64,000 nt of DNA from Ochrobactrum quorumnocens (GCF_002278035.1 NZ_CP022603.1:124001-188000); one strand, 5' to 3'; positions 1 to 10,828 are shown, numbered from the stretch's first letter. Numbers and translations are program-made. Notes: generated from the letters alone by a model not told the origin.

Positions 1-1
1 G

Positions 2-67
2 CTGAACGACTGGCCTGTTACCGAGAAGTTTGAAGAGCCAAAGCGTAAGGTGAGGGAAAAAGTATGA
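2..67 (+). CDS. C-terminal end of an unidentified phage-type protein (partial)
   Basis: An open frame enters from the left edge and ends at TGA 65-67. Only 21 residues are visible and they are lysine- and glutamate-rich. The stop overlaps the ATG of the next gene as ATGA, the tight packing usual in phage early operons. Too short to identify. Confidence 0.45.
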   Translation: MNDWPVTEKFEEPKRKVREKV

Positions 68-285
68 GCACTTGGAAAACCATGGATACCGCGCCTCTTG
101 ATGGTACGAGGGTCGACCTTTGGACTGATATGGGCAGAATTACTAACTGTGCGTTTAAACATAAACGTGGTGGGAACGGCGCCACTGTTGGAATAAAAAA
201 TTGGTTTGGCATCCGTTTCGATGGGATGGTTCCACCAGTCCCGAGCCATTGGATGTTCCCTCCAGAACCTCCGGAGGGTGTATAA
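64..285 (+). CDS. small phage-type protein, DUF551-like
   Basis: 73 aa. The pattern (W-K-x-M-D-T-A-P-x-D-G-T near the N-terminus, a WFG core, and HWM followed by PPEPP at the end) resembles the short DUF551-type proteins common in prophages of Proteobacteria; their function is unknown. It overlaps the preceding gene by ATGA and the following one by TAATG, so the three look translationally coupled. Together with the broken integrase to the right this suggests the edge of a decayed prophage. The family call is from memory of the pattern. Confidence 0.55.
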   Translation: MSTWKTMDTAPLDGTRVDLWTDMGRITNCAFKHKRGGNGATVGIKNWFGIRFDGMVPPVPSHWMFPPEPPEGV

Positions 286-446
286 TGGTGCCAGACGCAA
301 GGATTGACCACGAAGAGCTGGACAAACCAACATTTGCAGACCTCTGCGCTCGCAACAAGGAGGCACGAGAGGCAGCTACACGTGCATGGTGGGCGCAGCG
401 AGAACGGGAAAATAGCTTCGACGTTCGATGGGGCAAGTGTGCCTGA
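285..446 (+). CDS. small phage-type hypothetical protein
   Basis: 53 aa with ATG at 285, inside the stop of the upstream gene (TAATG) and 8 bases after a GGAGG at 273-277, which is why this start is preferred over an upstream in-frame ATG at 201. The protein is charged, rich in E and R, with a WWAQRERE segment that would be helical. Not recognised; judged real from the ribosome-binding site and coupling. Confidence 0.5.
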   Translation: MVPDARIDHEELDKPTFADLCARNKEAREAATRAWWAQRERENSFDVRWGKCA

Positions 447-552
447 CACCTTCGATCCCGGCATCCCGTCAACTGTAACCTCAGACGGTGGATCAACAAG
501 CTATTACGAGCTACGTCATATTCACGACGGTGGAGCTTGCTTCACCACGTGA
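438..552 (+). pseudogene. truncated phage gene, possible DUF3310 remnant
   Basis: A frame opening at GTG 438 encodes about 37 residues including SDGGSTSYYEL, which resembles the start of DUF3310-type phage proteins. After YYEL the sequence stops resembling the family and ends at 552. One reading is a phage gene cut by deletion here. Weak evidence: a short match and no strong ribosome-binding site. Confidence 0.25.
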
Positions 553-557
553 GCGTG

Positions 558-749
558 TCATTTCGCAAACACCGTCGGTTTCCAGCCACGCGAAAATCCG
601 AGCGACATTGCGAGACTGGCGTACTCAATTTCTTTGATAAGAAAATCTCGGTCTTTCAGCAGCGCTTCCATGGCAGCGCGTATATCGCCTTTGTGATAGG
701 CGAGAACCATCTCGATTTCGTCGTCGTAGCTTTCCACAGTCGCATTCAT
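558..749 (-). CDS. conserved short hypothetical protein
   Basis: 63 aa from ATG at 749, with GGAG spaced 7 bases upstream; in-frame ATGs further upstream exist but lack a site. It is acidic and probably all helical (DEIEMVLAYHKGD, then a central KDRDFLIKEIEYASLAM helix) and ends with GFSRGWKP. Short proteins with a similar SxGFxRGWxP ending occur in rhizobia; no function is known. It is transcribed against its neighbours and may belong to the host or to the island. Confidence 0.5.
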   Translation of the reverse strand: MNATVESYDDEIEMVLAYHKGDIRAAMEALLKDRDFLIKEIEYASLAMSLGFSRGWKPTVFAK

Positions 750-1020
750 GGCGGACTCCATACTAAGCGAAGGCACGCCGCCAAACGTGCCCGGTAAAGT
801 TCGTTTTTGTCACCAGTGTTCCTATTTTGTTCTTAATCCTATATGCTGTCAATTGTCCTTTGTATTTTGTGAAAAGGTTGGGGAAGCACTGTGGATAGTG
901 TGTGGATATCTAATGTCGTTCTGATGCGGACGGAATTGATTATTCAGATCGCAAAGTCGGCGATGATTTGTTTCTCTGTGTGCCAGAATATAGTGTGCCT
1001 AGAATATCAGGAGATCATTC

Positions 1021-2150
1021 TTGGCAAAAATTAAGAAATGCTCGGGGGAAAATACGAGCGGAAAACATGAAGCTTGGCAGTTGAATTTTACTGACAGGCA
1101 CGGGAAACGTCACCGCAAACAATACGCAAAGAAACGCGAAGCTGAAGCTCGTCTTGCTGATCTTATGACTGAGACAGGGGCGGGGACCTACAAGGAAGCA
1201 GCTCAAAAGACGAATGTTGCTGGCATCTATCGTGATTATTATGAAGAGATGGAGAAGCGCAACAAAGGTTGTGAAAGCGTTGTTCAGGCGTATCTGCGCA
1301 GTACGAAGCAGCACATCGATAATTGGATTGATCCGAAAGAAGAAAGCACTGTCGGGTTCACGAAAGGTATCGGAAATAAAACGCTGTCTGAATTAATGAC
1401 CGCGGAAGTGATCAAACTCAGGAATGAAATGCGCGACGCATCGGCCGGCGTTGTTACTACGCGGCGGGTTCTCGGAACTCTGAGCCACATTTTGAAGTAT
1501 GGCGTCGAGACGGATAAGATCGGCATAAATGTAGCTAAGGGCGTAATTAGCAAGCGAGATGAGGCCGGAGAAAGGGTCACGCCACCGATGAAGGCGGCTC
1601 GGGCAATAATCCTGAAAAAGTCTGACGAGAAATTAGCGCTTCGAACCAAGTTTGCAGCTTCATCAGGCCTGCGAGCGTATGAGCAATGTGCACTGCGATG
1701 GATGCACTTGGATCTGAAAAAGGCTGTGTCTCGGTCGAAACGCGTGTGGATGCATATGGTGAGTTTGACACGACAAAGTCATCTGCAGGGCGTCGCACTG
1801 TTCCAATCGGCAAGGCGATGATCCAACAGTTGAAATCTTGGAAGGGTGAAACGAAGTACAGCGAGCCTGACGTTTTTGTTTTCACCGACGGCAAGGGTGG
1901 CTTTGTGCGTCACACCAGTTTCATGAAACGAGATTGGAAGTCGATGATCAAAAGTGCAAAGGTTGAAGATATCGGCTGGCACGCAATTCGTCACTTCGCC
2001 ATTTCGACCTGGATCGAGGCTGGCCTTTCTCCAAAAGCGGTGCAGACACTGGCGGGCCATGCTAGCTATGCGATCACCATGAATCGATATGAGCACCTGT
2101 TCCCAAATTTGAACGCCGTTGCCATTTACTTCTCGCATTTGTCGCAGTGA
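1021..2150 (+). pseudogene. tyrosine recombinase/integrase, broken by a frameshift
   Basis: Two frames together make a complete phage-type integrase of about 375 aa. The first (TTG at 1021) carries the N-terminal arm-binding and core-binding domains and the first catalytic arginine in SGLRAYEQCALRW. Near the A5 run at 1716-1720 the reading must move to the other frame, which holds TTKSSAGRRTVPIG, the box GWHAIRH with the His/Arg pair, AGHASYAI, and the tyrosine in NRYEHLF. A one-base loss at or beside the A5 tract explains the break. All catalytic residues survive, so inactivation is probably recent. Alternatives are a sequencing error at the homopolymer, or programmed slippage. Confidence 0.8.
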
Positions 2151-2180
2151 CAATCTCATCAAGGAATGAGATGAGCGATT

Positions 2181-2579
2181 ATGAGCCTCAAAACTAGAAT
2201 AGTCGGCAACAAATTTGAAGCCGCCCTTTGGGCGGTATCAATTGCGCTCGTCATTCTGTTTCAGGGGATCATAACATCTTACGCGCAAGCCTCGATGGTT
2301 GCGTGGTCGAATGGCCAAACTTCAGTCATTTGCTCGATCCATGAAGGTCAAACCAATGGCGATGAAGCTCCGTTCAAGGACCTCGCGCGTTCGTGTTGTT
2401 CGATACTTTGTCAGGCCGCGTGTGCTGTTGGTGCTGGCCTCGCAGCTCTAACACTGTCGTTTGCCTACCAAGCAGTATTTGTTGCCCGTTATCATGTCGT
2501 GCAGCTCGTGGTTCACGGTCCGCCAAATTTTCTGGCCGAAACCTATCTCCCCAGAGGACCACCTGCACTTTTCAGCTGA
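2181..2579 (+). CDS. DUF2946-like small membrane/exported protein
   Basis: 132 aa. A hydrophobic N-terminal segment (about residues 14-36) could be a signal or anchor. A cysteine cluster follows (SCCSILCQAAC, about residues 70-80), then a second hydrophobic segment and a terminal PRGPPA. This combination resembles DUF2946 proteins, which often sit beside PepSY or TonB-dependent metal uptake genes. The next gene is a PepSY protein, which supports the call. Function unknown; a link to iron or copper handling is inference. Confidence 0.5.
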   Translation: MSLKTRIVGNKFEAALWAVSIALVILFQGIITSYAQASMVAWSNGQTSVICSIHEGQTNGDEAPFKDLARSCCSILCQAACAVGAGLAALTLSFAYQAVFVARYHVVQLVVHGPPNFLAETYLPRGPPALFS

Positions 2580-2617
2580 CGCATGGATCAATTCCGGCGT
2601 TATGCAGCTTGCGCGTT

Positions 2618-2756
2618 CTAGAGCATTTCCTGTTTAAGATAAATTGTAGAAAATGCTCTAGCTGTTTGTTTTTATGCATGTCTTTACCCCAAAACCGGGG
2701 CCCACTTTTGAAAGATATGCTCAAGCGCGCATCCCGAAAAGCGTGAAGTGGTTTTC
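2618..2756. repeat. dispersed palindromic intergenic repeat (Rhizobiales type)
   Basis: Three parts in a row. An 11-bp inverted repeat CTAGAGCATTT (2618-2628) / AAATGCTCTAG (2651-2661) is followed by a CCAAAACCGGGGCCCACTTTT-type block near 2690-2710, then an inverted ATCC(C)GAAAA / TTTTCGGAT pair near 2730-2756. Mosaics of these blocks are scattered through Brucella and rhizobial chromosomes. It fills the gap in front of the PepSY gene. Confidence 0.7.
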
Positions 2757-2888
2757 GGATTAGATGTGCTTTAAAACAAACACTTAGAGAAGCGCAGTTG
2801 CATATCGTCCGGCTGTTTCACACAGACTGGAGATGCCAATGTGTTCTTTTTATCTATTCGCAGATGCTGCACGAAATGAGGTGCAGAC

Positions 2889-4310
2889 ATGACCGATGCG
2901 ACACTTCCAAAAGCTCAATCAAAGAACGGTGCTACTGAGGCAACGCGCGTTGCCCGTTCGGGTTTAAAGGCCTTCATCACCAGACTGCACTTTTATGTGG
3001 GTCTATTCGTTGGGCCATTCATTGTGATCGCGGCGATCACAGGCACACTTTATGTACTGACGCCGCAACTCGAAGACATGATCTATCGTGATCAATTGCG
3101 CACATCGTCATTAGGCACTGTGCAGCCATTGGCCGATCAGGTTAAGGCCGCCCGCGATTTTATCGGTGACGATCCGAGGCTGTTTGCTATTCGACCATCG
3201 ACAGGTCCTGGCTGGAACACGCGTGTTATGTTCAGCGAGCCGGGTTTAGGGGAATCTGAAAGTCGAGCAATTTTTGTCGATCCAATATCGCTGGCAATTA
3301 CGGGAGATCTCGTCGTCTACGGCACGAGCGGCGTATTGCCACTGCGTGCGTCTATCGACTATTTGCATCGCAATCTGATGCTCGGAGATTTTGGACGCTA
3401 TTATAGCGAACTTGCCGCTTCCTGGTTGTGGGTCGCAGCACTCGGCGGTGTTCTGCTCTGGTGGTGGAAGCGGGATGTCCGGCGCAGTTCAAAGACCAAA
3501 GCAAATGCGCATTTGCGTACACGGCGCCTTCACAGTCAGATCGGTATCTGGATCGCTGTAGGTCTGTTTTTTCTTTCAGCGACTGGCATGACATGGTCGC
3601 AACTAGCAGGTGGGCGGATTGACGATTTTCGTGTGGCAGTCGGGTGGATAACACCGTCTGTTTCGACCGCTCTTGATAAACCCGCTGTGGCTGCCGACGC
3701 GCATGCCGAACACCGTGATCATGATAGTCATCAGGACCACAATGCTGCTGCATCGGCAATTGATTATGTCAGCCAGCTTGACGCTGTAAATCTCCTGTCG
3801 CGACAATCCGGTCTTCAGTCGCCAATGCTGGAAATTCGTATTCCGCGAAGTGCTGATCAAGCTTGGCTGGTCCGCGAATATGATCGCTCGTGGCCTACGC
3901 AGGTTGACACGCTTGCTATCGACCCGCGTGAAATGAAGGTCATCAGCAGGGCCGATTTTGAAACATTCCCGATCATTGCCAAGCTCATTCGCTGGGGAAT
4001 TGATCTTCACATGGGTGTTCTGTTCGGCGTCGCCAATCAGATTGTTATGGCTTTGTTGGGCTTGGCGCTGATTGGCATGACTATCTATGGCTATCGCATC
4101 TGGTGGCAGCGGCGTCCGCCTGCTGGTTCTATGCCGCGAACCCTGATCCAGAGCTGGCTCTATCTCAAAGTGTTGCAGAAGCTTTTTGTCGTACTGATTG
4201 CGGTTGTGATTGGTTGGGCTTTACCGATGATTGGTCTGAGCTTGACCGCGTTTTTACTGATTGATCTTGTGCGCTGGAAATTAGGCGGCCGAAAGGCTTT
4301 GAAAATATGA
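2889..4310 (+). CDS. PepSY-associated membrane protein (putative iron-uptake reductase type)
   Basis: 473 aa inner-membrane protein. Transmembrane segments lie near residues 33-57 (after RLHFYVGLFVG), 175-198 (ending LLWWWKRD), 218-238, 375-400 and 430-455. The large periplasmic parts have the PepSY-type arrangement, and RRLHSQIGIW opens the third segment as usual in this family. A histidine/aspartate-rich stretch at about residues 261-275 (AEHRDHDSHQDH) looks metal-binding. Family members often accompany TonB-dependent siderophore receptors and may reduce ferric complexes; no receptor is adjacent here. Downstream is a perfect palindromic terminator. Confidence 0.8.
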   Translation: MTDATLPKAQSKNGATEATRVARSGLKAFITRLHFYVGLFVGPFIVIAAITGTLYVLTPQLEDMIYRDQLRTSSLGTVQPLADQVKAARDFIGDDPRLFAIRPSTGPGWNTRVMFSEPGLGESESRAIFVDPISLAITGDLVVYGTSGVLPLRASIDYLHRNLMLGDFGRYYSELAASWLWVAALGGVLLWWWKRDVRRSSKTKANAHLRTRRLHSQIGIWIAVGLFFLSATGMTWSQLAGGRIDDFRVAVGWITPSVSTALDKPAVAADAHAEHRDHDSHQDHNAAASAIDYVSQLDAVNLLSRQSGLQSPMLEIRIPRSADQAWLVREYDRSWPTQVDTLAIDPREMKVISRADFETFPIIAKLIRWGIDLHMGVLFGVANQIVMALLGLALIGMTIYGYRIWWQRRPPAGSMPRTLIQSWLYLKVLQKLFVVLIAVVIGWALPMIGLSLTAFLLIDLVRWKLGGRKALKI

Positions 4311-4318
4311 GTAAAAAT

Positions 4319-4342
4319 GGCACCGACAATATTGTCGGTGCC
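4319..4342. terminator. bidirectional terminator
   Basis: A perfect 24-bp palindrome (GGCACCGACAAT and its complement) is flanked by AAAA on the left and ATTTTGTTT on the right. It lies between the convergent PepSY and acvB genes and would stop transcription from both sides. Confidence 0.85.
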
Positions 4343-4350
4343 ATTTTGTT

Positions 4351-5763
4351 TCAGCTTGCAGGGCGTGGTGGCAGACCTGCGCGAGTGCGCATCTTATCAA
4401 GCAAAGCCGCTGCAATCGGTTCATAGTTTTCATCGAAATGATGCCCTCCCGACAGCTTCATAAGGTCAGCACCTTTAAGCTCTGTTGCTGTGCAGGCGGT
4501 ATCATCTTCTTCTTCGCCATAGACGCAGACAACGCGATCAAGCGGGATGGTGGTGATAGCTGGTACGACGTCCTTATCGCCATCCATACCAAGCCAGCCT
4601 TCAATAGAAACCTGGAATGTTGTGGTGGTTTCAACGCCGAGAAGCCCTACCATCTTCGTGCGGTCCTGCAAGGCTGGATCAAGATATTTCCACGCAAATG
4701 GGAATGTATCAGCTCCGAATGAATAGCCAAGAACGGCAACTGGCAATTTGCCGGTCGGGTCGGCCTTCTCGATCATCGCCGTTGTGTCCCGAGCAATTTC
4801 TTCAGGCGTGCGCTCGGACCAGAAATAGCGCAGAGAGTCGACGCCGATGACATGAACGCCATTGGCTTGCAGCCACTCGCCAATTGATTTGTCGAGATCG
4901 CGCCAACCGCCATCGCCCGAATAGAACACCGCAACCATGTCGCTCTTGCCGCCCTTGGCAGGAAGATCGACAATTGGCAACGCTTCGTTCTTGGCATCTT
5001 GATCGGCCATAGCGACAACGTTATCGACCGCCATCTTCATGCGTACCGGGAAGTCCGACCCCGATTGCAACACGGCAATCTTCTTCTGACGTGCATCGAC
5101 CGGATTATTCACCGGCGAGCCTGTCGGCCCGATCACAAGCGTCGGAGCTGGCATGTTGGCATCATAGCCGTAAGTGAAGCCGCCATCAGGCGCTTTGGTG
5201 GCTTCAGCCGCTTCGGTGCAGGAGGGCAGGCGCGTTTTCGCAGGTGTAGGGTCAAGAACAATAGCACCTGCGATGGTCGCATCAGGTGAATCTGACGCTG
5301 CTGCATAGGCAATCGTTGCACCCTGACCGATGCCGGTTACGACGGGATGGAAATAAACGCCAAGATCAAGTCCGCGGAGGGCTTCTTTGGCAATCGCTTC
5401 AAAGTCGGAGTCGAGATAGTTGCACTCACCATCTTCCTTATCGAGCGCTGCCCGCCACGGACCAAGCTCGACGGGCAAAACGATTATGTTTCGCGCCAGC
5501 ATCGCATCCATATAGATGCGCTCTTTGTCTCCAACGTCGTTTTCATCACTCAACAGGATGGCAAGACCAACCGGATCGCCTTTCGGCATATAGACCGGAA
5601 TGTTTGAAAGCCGCTCGGCGCTCGCATGAATGACAGGCTCATCCGCGTTGAAGAACTGTGCCCATTGGCGTGCAATCTTGCCGGGATGCAGTGCTGCATA
5701 GGCACCTGCACCTCCAATCAGCGCCAACCCAAGAACAGTTAAAAGAATGCGTCGCTTCTTCAT
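4351..5763 (-). CDS. acvB: AcvB/VirJ family periplasmic lysyl-phosphatidylglycerol hydrolase
   Basis: 470 aa. An N-terminal membrane/signal segment (about residues 5-25) is followed by two alpha/beta-hydrolase-like halves. The C-terminal half is the VirJ domain: [11 protein letters not shown] near residue 280, the nucleophile elbow GYSFGAD near 345 and a terminal GGHHFDE histidine. The N-terminal half has a degenerate elbow, TGIGQGA. In Agrobacterium, AcvB hydrolyses lysyl-phosphatidylglycerol in the periplasm and is needed for acid tolerance and type IV secretion. Its start overlaps the end of the lpiA/mprF gene by four bases, the known lpiA-acvB operon, so synthesis and turnover of the lipid are co-expressed. 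Confidence 0.92.
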   Translation of the reverse strand: MKKRRILLTVLGLALIGGAGAYAALHPGKIARQWAQFFNADEPVIHASAERLSNIPVYMPKGDPVGLAILLSDENDVGDKERIYMDAMLARNIIVLPVELGPWRAALDKEDGECNYLDSDFEAIAKEALRGLDLGVYFHPVVTGIGQGATIAYAAASDSPDATIAGAIVLDPTPAKTRLPSCTEAAEATKAPDGGFTYGYDANMPAPTLVIGPTGSPVNNPVDARQKKIAVLQSGSDFPVRMKMAVDNVVAMADQDAKNEALPIVDLPAKGGKSDMVAVFYSGDGGWRDLDKSIGEWLQANGVHVIGVDSLRYFWSERTPEEIARDTTAMIEKADPTGKLPVAVLGYSFGADTFPFAWKYLDPALQDRTKMVGLLGVETTTTFQVSIEGWLGMDGDKDVVPAITTIPLDRVVCVYGEEEDDTACTATELKGADLMKLSGGHHFDENYEPIAAALLDKMRTRAGLPPRPAS

Positions 5764-8378
5764 TTGCGCATGAACTCCAGAGGGCTACCATTGATCAGCG
5801 TTGTGGCATCGATAAGAGCACGGGGTGTTTCCAGGCCACCGGGACAAACCATGTAATGGGGGGTCCAGATCGGGTCGAACTTCTCTTTGAAGGCCTTGAG
5901 GCCGTCGAAGTGATAGAGATCGGCACCGCGTCGATAGATAAATGAACCAAAACGGTTCCAGCGCGAAGCAAGTCTGCTGCGGTTCAAGCCAGAGAGCGGT
6001 GCCGCGCCCAGATTGAACCATTTATAGCCCTGATCCTTACTGTACATAAGCAACTTGGCAAAAAGCGCGTCCATCAGAAGCTTGTGCACGTCGGGCATAT
6101 AACGCATGAGGTCCACTGTGATTTCGTATTTGTCGGCCCCACGCCACAAGTTTGCGAAGGCAACAATCTCGCCGTCTTTTTTCATCACGGCAACATCGAA
6201 GCGCTCCATGTAATCGTCATCGAAATAGCCGAGTGAAAAGCCTTTTTCGCTGCCGGACTTATGGTCGAGCCATGCGTCGGATATTTCACGCAGGCGAGGG
6301 ACGAGGGGCGGCACATCTTTCACATCGATGACTTCAAATGTCAGTCCATCCTTGTCGACTTTGCGGTCAGCATAGCGGAATGGCTGACGGCGAGGACCTT
6401 CAAGCGAGAAATCAGTGAGATCGACGCGAGCAACTTCGCCGAGCTTCAGCGCGACCAATCCCATATCAAGAAACAGCGGCAGGCTGTCAGGGCCAACACC
6501 ATAAAACACCGTGCGCAATGCCATTTTGTCGGCAAGGCCGTGGAACGACCACGCAAGTTCTCTGGCAGCTTTTATGTCTCCGATAGGTTCACCCAAGGCG
6601 ATCAGGCTACCACCGGATTGCGCATACATAATGAACGCGTTGTTATCGGGTGCGAGCAAGAATTGCTTGTCGCCAAGCATCGCAAGTGCCGCATCTGTGT
6701 GCGGGCAGGCGGCCACAAGTGCAGGAACTGCCTCTGGAATAGAATAATCGCGTTTGCGCTTGCGCTGGCTGTGCCGGTTGATCATTGAATGAAGACCAAC
6801 TGCTGCGACGACCGCGAAGACCAAAACGGTCGCACGCAGGAAGCGCGGCGCATTGTCATTCCATGCAAAATCCCACCAGAGGTCATTGGAATATTCAACA
6901 TGTCGATAGACGAAGAAGCCAAGCCATGTGGAAACAATAACCGTGGTGCCAACGGATGTAATCCAGCTCCAGCTCAGTTCAAACGGGCCTGAGATCGGAC
7001 GACGGTAGAAGGAGTCGCGAAAGCCCCAGAGCGCAAAGGCAAAGAGGCAGAGGATGGTTGCTTCTTCCCAGTCCAAGCCTTTTGAAAGCGAGAAAACCGC
7101 GCCGAAAAGCAAAAGGAAGAGGGCCGCGATCCACGCACGTTCCAGCCGCTTGAACAGGCCGCGCGCGACGATGAGCAGGGCGACACCCACGAGGCTTGCT
7201 GCAAGATGCGATGTTTCGACGAAAAATTCCGGCACCACGTCGGAGAGAATTTTGACGCGGTAACGCATATCCGGTGTTGCGCCCGAAACCAGCAGAATAA
7301 TGCCGCCGAGGAAAATAATACTGGCGGAAAGTCCAGGTATCAGAGGTTCTACGAGGCGCTTGGCAAACTTGGCTTGCTGTCCAAGTATCTGCCTGCGCCG
7401 CATGATTTCCCATACAAGGATGCCTGCTGTGGCGACCACAAGCGGCATAACCGTATAGATCACACGATAAGCAAGGAGAGCTGCGATAGCGTCGGGTTGC
7501 CCGCCGATACCGAGACCAGCGATGATCGTGGCTTCAAAAGCGCCAAGCCCGCCTGGCGCATGACTTGCGATGCCGAGCACAATGGCGATGACATAGACGA
7601 GCGCGAAGACTGCAAAGCTTGGAACTGCATCATGTGGCATCAGCACATAGAGTGTTGCTGCCGCAGCGCCGACATCAACAAGACCTGCAAAAATCTGTGT
7701 AATCGCACCCTTGGAGTTAGGCAGGCGCAAGCTCAGCGAGCCAAGGCGCAGCGTGCGCTCTCCATGGGAAAGCCAGTAGATCAGCCAGCCGATGCCGCCC
7801 AAAATGATGATGCCTGCAACGATATCCAGACGAGAGTCGATCGTCGAAATCCACGGTACATCCTGTGGGTCGATAAGAAGGGCTGCTCCCACCATGATGA
7901 TGAGCGCAAACCAGATCGCAAACCAGGACGTGCCGACGATCTTGCCGATGTCAGCAAGGCTGATGCCTTCAGCCGCATAAATCCGATAGCGAAGCGCACC
8001 ACCAGTCAGAAGCGAGAAGCCAATCGCATTTGAAATCGCATAGCCAGCAGCCCCGGCCACCGCGGCGATACGGCGTGGTATTTGGTTGGGCGCAATGGTG
8101 TCCACCGCAACCACGTCATATAGCGCCACGGCTGCATAGCTGAGCATCGTGAAAAATACGGCGAGCCCAATGGTCGTCCATGAAATTACATGAAGCGCCT
8201 CGAGCGTGTCCTTGCGTGAAGTATTCTGGAGCAGATTTTCCAGAATATAGATTGCCAGCAGGGCAATGGCGATGCCCGCTATGGGAAACAGAAAATGCTG
8301 GTATCGCTTCAGCAATCCGAAAGACTTATTCTGTTTAGGGGATGCTGAAGAAGGTTCTTCGTTATCAATTAAGCTCAT
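5760..8378 (-). CDS. mprF: bifunctional lysylphosphatidylglycerol flippase/synthetase MprF (LpiA)
   Basis: 872 aa from ATG 8378 (MSLIDNEE); an in-frame ATG at 8417 would add 13 residues of uncertain reality. The N-terminal half is a multi-span flippase domain (about 14 hydrophobic segments). The cytoplasmic C-terminal third is the DUF2156/GNAT-fold synthetase, with [24 protein letters not shown] and the terminal [13 protein letters not shown] block. It transfers lysine from Lys-tRNA to phosphatidylglycerol and flips the product outward, reducing the negative surface charge. In rhizobia lpiA is low-pH inducible; no regulatory site was identified here. It is followed by acvB in a 4-bp overlap. 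Confidence 0.93.
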   Translation of the reverse strand: MSLIDNEEPSSASPKQNKSFGLLKRYQHFLFPIAGIAIALLAIYILENLLQNTSRKDTLEALHVISWTTIGLAVFFTMLSYAAVALYDVVAVDTIAPNQIPRRIAAVAGAAGYAISNAIGFSLLTGGALRYRIYAAEGISLADIGKIVGTSWFAIWFALIIMVGAALLIDPQDVPWISTIDSRLDIVAGIIILGGIGWLIYWLSHGERTLRLGSLSLRLPNSKGAITQIFAGLVDVGAAAATLYVLMPHDAVPSFAVFALVYVIAIVLGIASHAPGGLGAFEATIIAGLGIGGQPDAIAALLAYRVIYTVMPLVVATAGILVWEIMRRRQILGQQAKFAKRLVEPLIPGLSASIIFLGGIILLVSGATPDMRYRVKILSDVVPEFFVETSHLAASLVGVALLIVARGLFKRLERAWIAALFLLLFGAVFSLSKGLDWEEATILCLFAFALWGFRDSFYRRPISGPFELSWSWITSVGTTVIVSTWLGFFVYRHVEYSNDLWWDFAWNDNAPRFLRATVLVFAVVAAVGLHSMINRHSQRKRKRDYSIPEAVPALVAACPHTDAALAMLGDKQFLLAPDNNAFIMYAQSGGSLIALGEPIGDIKAARELAWSFHGLADKMALRTVFYGVGPDSLPLFLDMGLVALKLGEVARVDLTDFSLEGPRRQPFRYADRKVDKDGLTFEVIDVKDVPPLVPRLREISDAWLDHKSGSEKGFSLGYFDDDYMERFDVAVMKKDGEIVAFANLWRGADKYEITVDLMRYMPDVHKLLMDALFAKLLMYSKDQGYKWFNLGAAPLSGLNRSRLASRWNRFGSFIYRRGADLYHFDGLKAFKEKFDPIWTPHYMVCPGGLETPRALIDATTLINGSPLEFMRK

Positions 8379-8615
8379 CGGAGCGTCGTCCAGTTGGAGC
8401 AATCTAAAATTGCGCAAGTGATCCTGATTTAGGGCGAACTTATGTTCGAGCGAGATGCCGCATTGAAAATATTCAAAGTAATACCGAAGTTGGGTTATAA
8501 GGCCAGCAAACGGCGTTCGCCGCTAGCATTTTGAGGAAAGTCGGAAAGTTAGTTATATTTTCTCACTTTGTTCAAAAACAAATCAATAGGACGACTTATC
8601 TGGTTCAGATAAGAA

Positions 8616-9392
8616 ATGTTCTATATGAAAAATGAGGTTTTGGTGCTCAGTGTTTCTTATCTGACGGCTGCCGGTGCGGGTGCGCTGTCGTTCTTATCGC
8701 CCTGCGTTCTACCGCTGGTTCCACCCTATCTATGTTATATGGCGGGTGTGAGCGTTGAGGATTTTCGCGCCGAAAAAGAATCACGCGTTGCCGCCGCTTC
8801 CTTGCAGCGTCGCTCGTTGGCATTGGCTGCGATCTCATTTGTGCTTGGCTTTACCACAGTTTTTGTAGCGCTTGGTGCTGGTGCTTCGTCCATTGGCGCG
8901 TTCTTGCGCATGTGGCAGCAGGAAATCGCCATGGTCGCGGGTGTCGTCATCATTTTGATGGGCCTGAACTTCCTTGGCATATTGCGTTTCTCGTTCTTGT
9001 CTCGCGAAGCCCGCTTTCAGGCGCGCAATGCACCTGCGTCACCGCTCGGAGCCTATGTCATGGGCCTGGCATTTGCATTCGGCTGGACACCTTGTATCGG
9101 GCCGGTTCTCGGACCAATTCTCACTTTGGCTGGCGGCAGCAGTACGGTAGGTGAGGGGGCGGCCCTTCTGGCCGTTTATTCGCTCGGGCTTGGTATTCCG
9201 TTTTTGATTGCAGCCCTTTTTTCGGGCGCATTCATGCGGTTTCTATCCAAGTTCCGCATTCATCTTGGCAAAGTTGAGAAGGCAATGGGTGCACTTCTCG
9301 TTATTGCAGGTGTTCTGTTTCTTACCGGTGGCATGCAGTCGTTTTCATTCTGGTTGCTTGAGACCTTCCCGGCGCTGGGCCGATTGGGATAA
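8616..9392 (+). CDS. ccdA: cytochrome c biogenesis protein CcdA (DsbD-type thiol transporter)
   Basis: 258 aa, or 255 if the ATG at 8625 is used. Six transmembrane segments are visible, with the two conserved cysteines in SFLSPCVLPLVPPY (segment 1) and FGWTPCIGPVLGP (segment 4). CcdA moves electrons from cytoplasmic thioredoxin to the periplasm to keep cytochrome c apoproteins reduced for haem attachment. It is the short form without DsbD's periplasmic domains. It stands alone, divergent from mprF, 71 bases before glmU; no other ccm gene is nearby. Confidence 0.92.
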   Translation: MFYMKNEVLVLSVSYLTAAGAGALSFLSPCVLPLVPPYLCYMAGVSVEDFRAEKESRVAAASLQRRSLALAAISFVLGFTTVFVALGAGASSIGAFLRMWQQEIAMVAGVVIILMGLNFLGILRFSFLSREARFQARNAPASPLGAYVMGLAFAFGWTPCIGPVLGPILTLAGGSSTVGEGAALLAVYSLGLGIPFLIAALFSGAFMRFLSKFRIHLGKVEKAMGALLVIAGVLFLTGGMQSFSFWLLETFPALGRLG

Positions 9393-9463
9393 GCAATCCG
9401 TAAGTTTCCATATACGCTTTAATGCTATGAGCAGATAAGCCTTCAATTATTCTGGACGATACA

Positions 9464-10828
9464 ATGACCGAACGTACCTGCCTTTCCATTGTGCTTGCCG
9501 CTGGCGAAGGCACGCGAATGAAGTCGAGCCTGCCGAAAGTGCTGCATCAGGTGGCGGGGCTTCCGCTGGTCTGCCATGTAGTGAAAGCTGTTCAGGGCAC
9601 GGGTAAGAGCGACGTTGCGCTGGTCGTTGGACGTGGTGCCGATAAAGTGCAGGCGGCCGTCGAAAAAGTTGCCGATGCTGTTTCCTCTTTTGAACAAGCC
9701 GAGCGTTTGGGCACGGCCCACGCCGTGCTCGCAGCACGCGAAGCAATCGCACGTGGCTATGATGATCTGCTGATCGTCTTTGGCGATACGCCGCTTATTG
9801 AAGCGCAATCGCTACAGGCTGCGCGCAATAAGCTCGCAGAGGGTTCCGATGTTGTTGTGATCGGTTTCCGTCCAGCTAGTCCGCAGGGCTACGGCCGGCT
9901 GATCGAAGAAAATGGCAAGCTGGTTGCAATTGTGGAAGAAAAAGAAGCAACCGACGCTCAGAAAAAGATTGGTTTTTGTAACGGTGGGCTGATGGCTGTA
10001 CGTGGTGCACATGCGTTGGCCTTGCTAGATGCAGTGGATAATAAAAATGCCAAGAGCGAATATTATCTCACCGATATTGTGGGTCTCGCCCACGAAAAAG
10101 GTCTGAATGTTACAGCCCTTGAAGTGCCGGTCGAGAATGTAATCGGTATCAACAATCGTGCAGAACTGGCGGAGGCAGAGAGCATCTGGCAAAACCGCAA
10201 GCGTCAGGACATCATGCTGGCCGGTGCAACGCTCATCGCCCCTGAAACCGTGTTCTTCTCCCATGATACGTTGATTGAAGCCGACGTCATAATTGAGCCA
10301 AATGTATTCTTCGGACCTAAAGTCCGTGTTGCATCGGGCGCGCTGATCCACGCTTTCTCGCATATTGAAGGCGCCAATATCGGCGAGAAAGCTGAGATTG
10401 GGCCGTTCGCACGTTTGCGTCCGGGTGCAAATCTTGGCGAAAACTCCAAAGTCGGTAATTTCTGTGAAGTGAAGAATGCTGAGGTCGGTAAGGGGGCAAA
10501 AATCAATCACCTTACCTATATCGGCGATGCGACTGTCGGGGCGTCGAGCAATATCGGTGCCGGCACGATCACCTGCAATTATGATGGCTATAACAAATAT
10601 AAGACTGTGATCGGCGAAAATGCTTTCATAGGTTCCAACAGTTCGCTCGTGGCACCCATCGAAATTGGCGATAATGCTTATATCGCTTCAGGCAGCACGA
10701 TCACGGATAATGTGCCAGCCGATGCGCTGGCATTCGGTCGGGCACGGCAGGAAACCAAAGTAGGTCGGGGAAAGATCCTGCGGGAGAAGTATGCCGCCAT
10801 CAAAGCGGCTAAAACGTCTTCGAAATAA
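9464..10828 (+). CDS. glmU: bifunctional N-acetylglucosamine-1-phosphate uridyltransferase / glucosamine-1-phosphate acetyltransferase
   Basis: 454 aa, normal length. The N-terminal nucleotidyltransferase domain carries [18 protein letters not shown] at residues 10-27. The C-terminal left-handed beta-helix (about 250-440) has hexapeptide repeats and the conserved [17 protein letters not shown] and [10 protein letters not shown] blocks of the acetyltransferase site. It makes UDP-GlcNAc for peptidoglycan and lipopolysaccharide. The neighbour glmS supplies the same pathway. A hairpin (10848-10874) lies between the two, so glmS may also have its own promoter. Confidence 0.97.
   Translation: MTERTCLSIVLAAGEGTRMKSSLPKVLHQVAGLPLVCHVVKAVQGTGKSDVALVVGRGADKVQAAVEKVADAVSSFEQAERLGTAHAVLAAREAIARGYDDLLIVFGDTPLIEAQSLQAARNKLAEGSDVVVIGFRPASPQGYGRLIEENGKLVAIVEEKEATDAQKKIGFCNGGLMAVRGAHALALLDAVDNKNAKSEYYLTDIVGLAHEKGLNVTALEVPVENVIGINNRAELAEAESIWQNRKRQDIMLAGATLIAPETVFFSHDTLIEADVIIEPNVFFGPKVRVASGALIHAFSHIEGANIGEKAEIGPFARLRPGANLGENSKVGNFCEVKNAEVGKGAKINHLTYIGDATVGASSNIGAGTITCNYDGYNKYKTVIGENAFIGSNSSLVAPIEIGDNAYIASGSTITDNVPADALAFGRARQETKVGRGKILREKYAAIKAAKTSSK

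Noticed and set aside
2393..2746. 117-aa open frame overlapping the DUF2946-like gene
   Set aside because: The second half is the dispersed intergenic repeat; the first half is an out-of-frame shadow.
7206..8033. 275-aa open frame on the plus strand
   Set aside because: It lies fully antisense to the mprF flippase domain; composition (many C, H, D) is that of a complementary-strand shadow and there is no ribosome-binding site.
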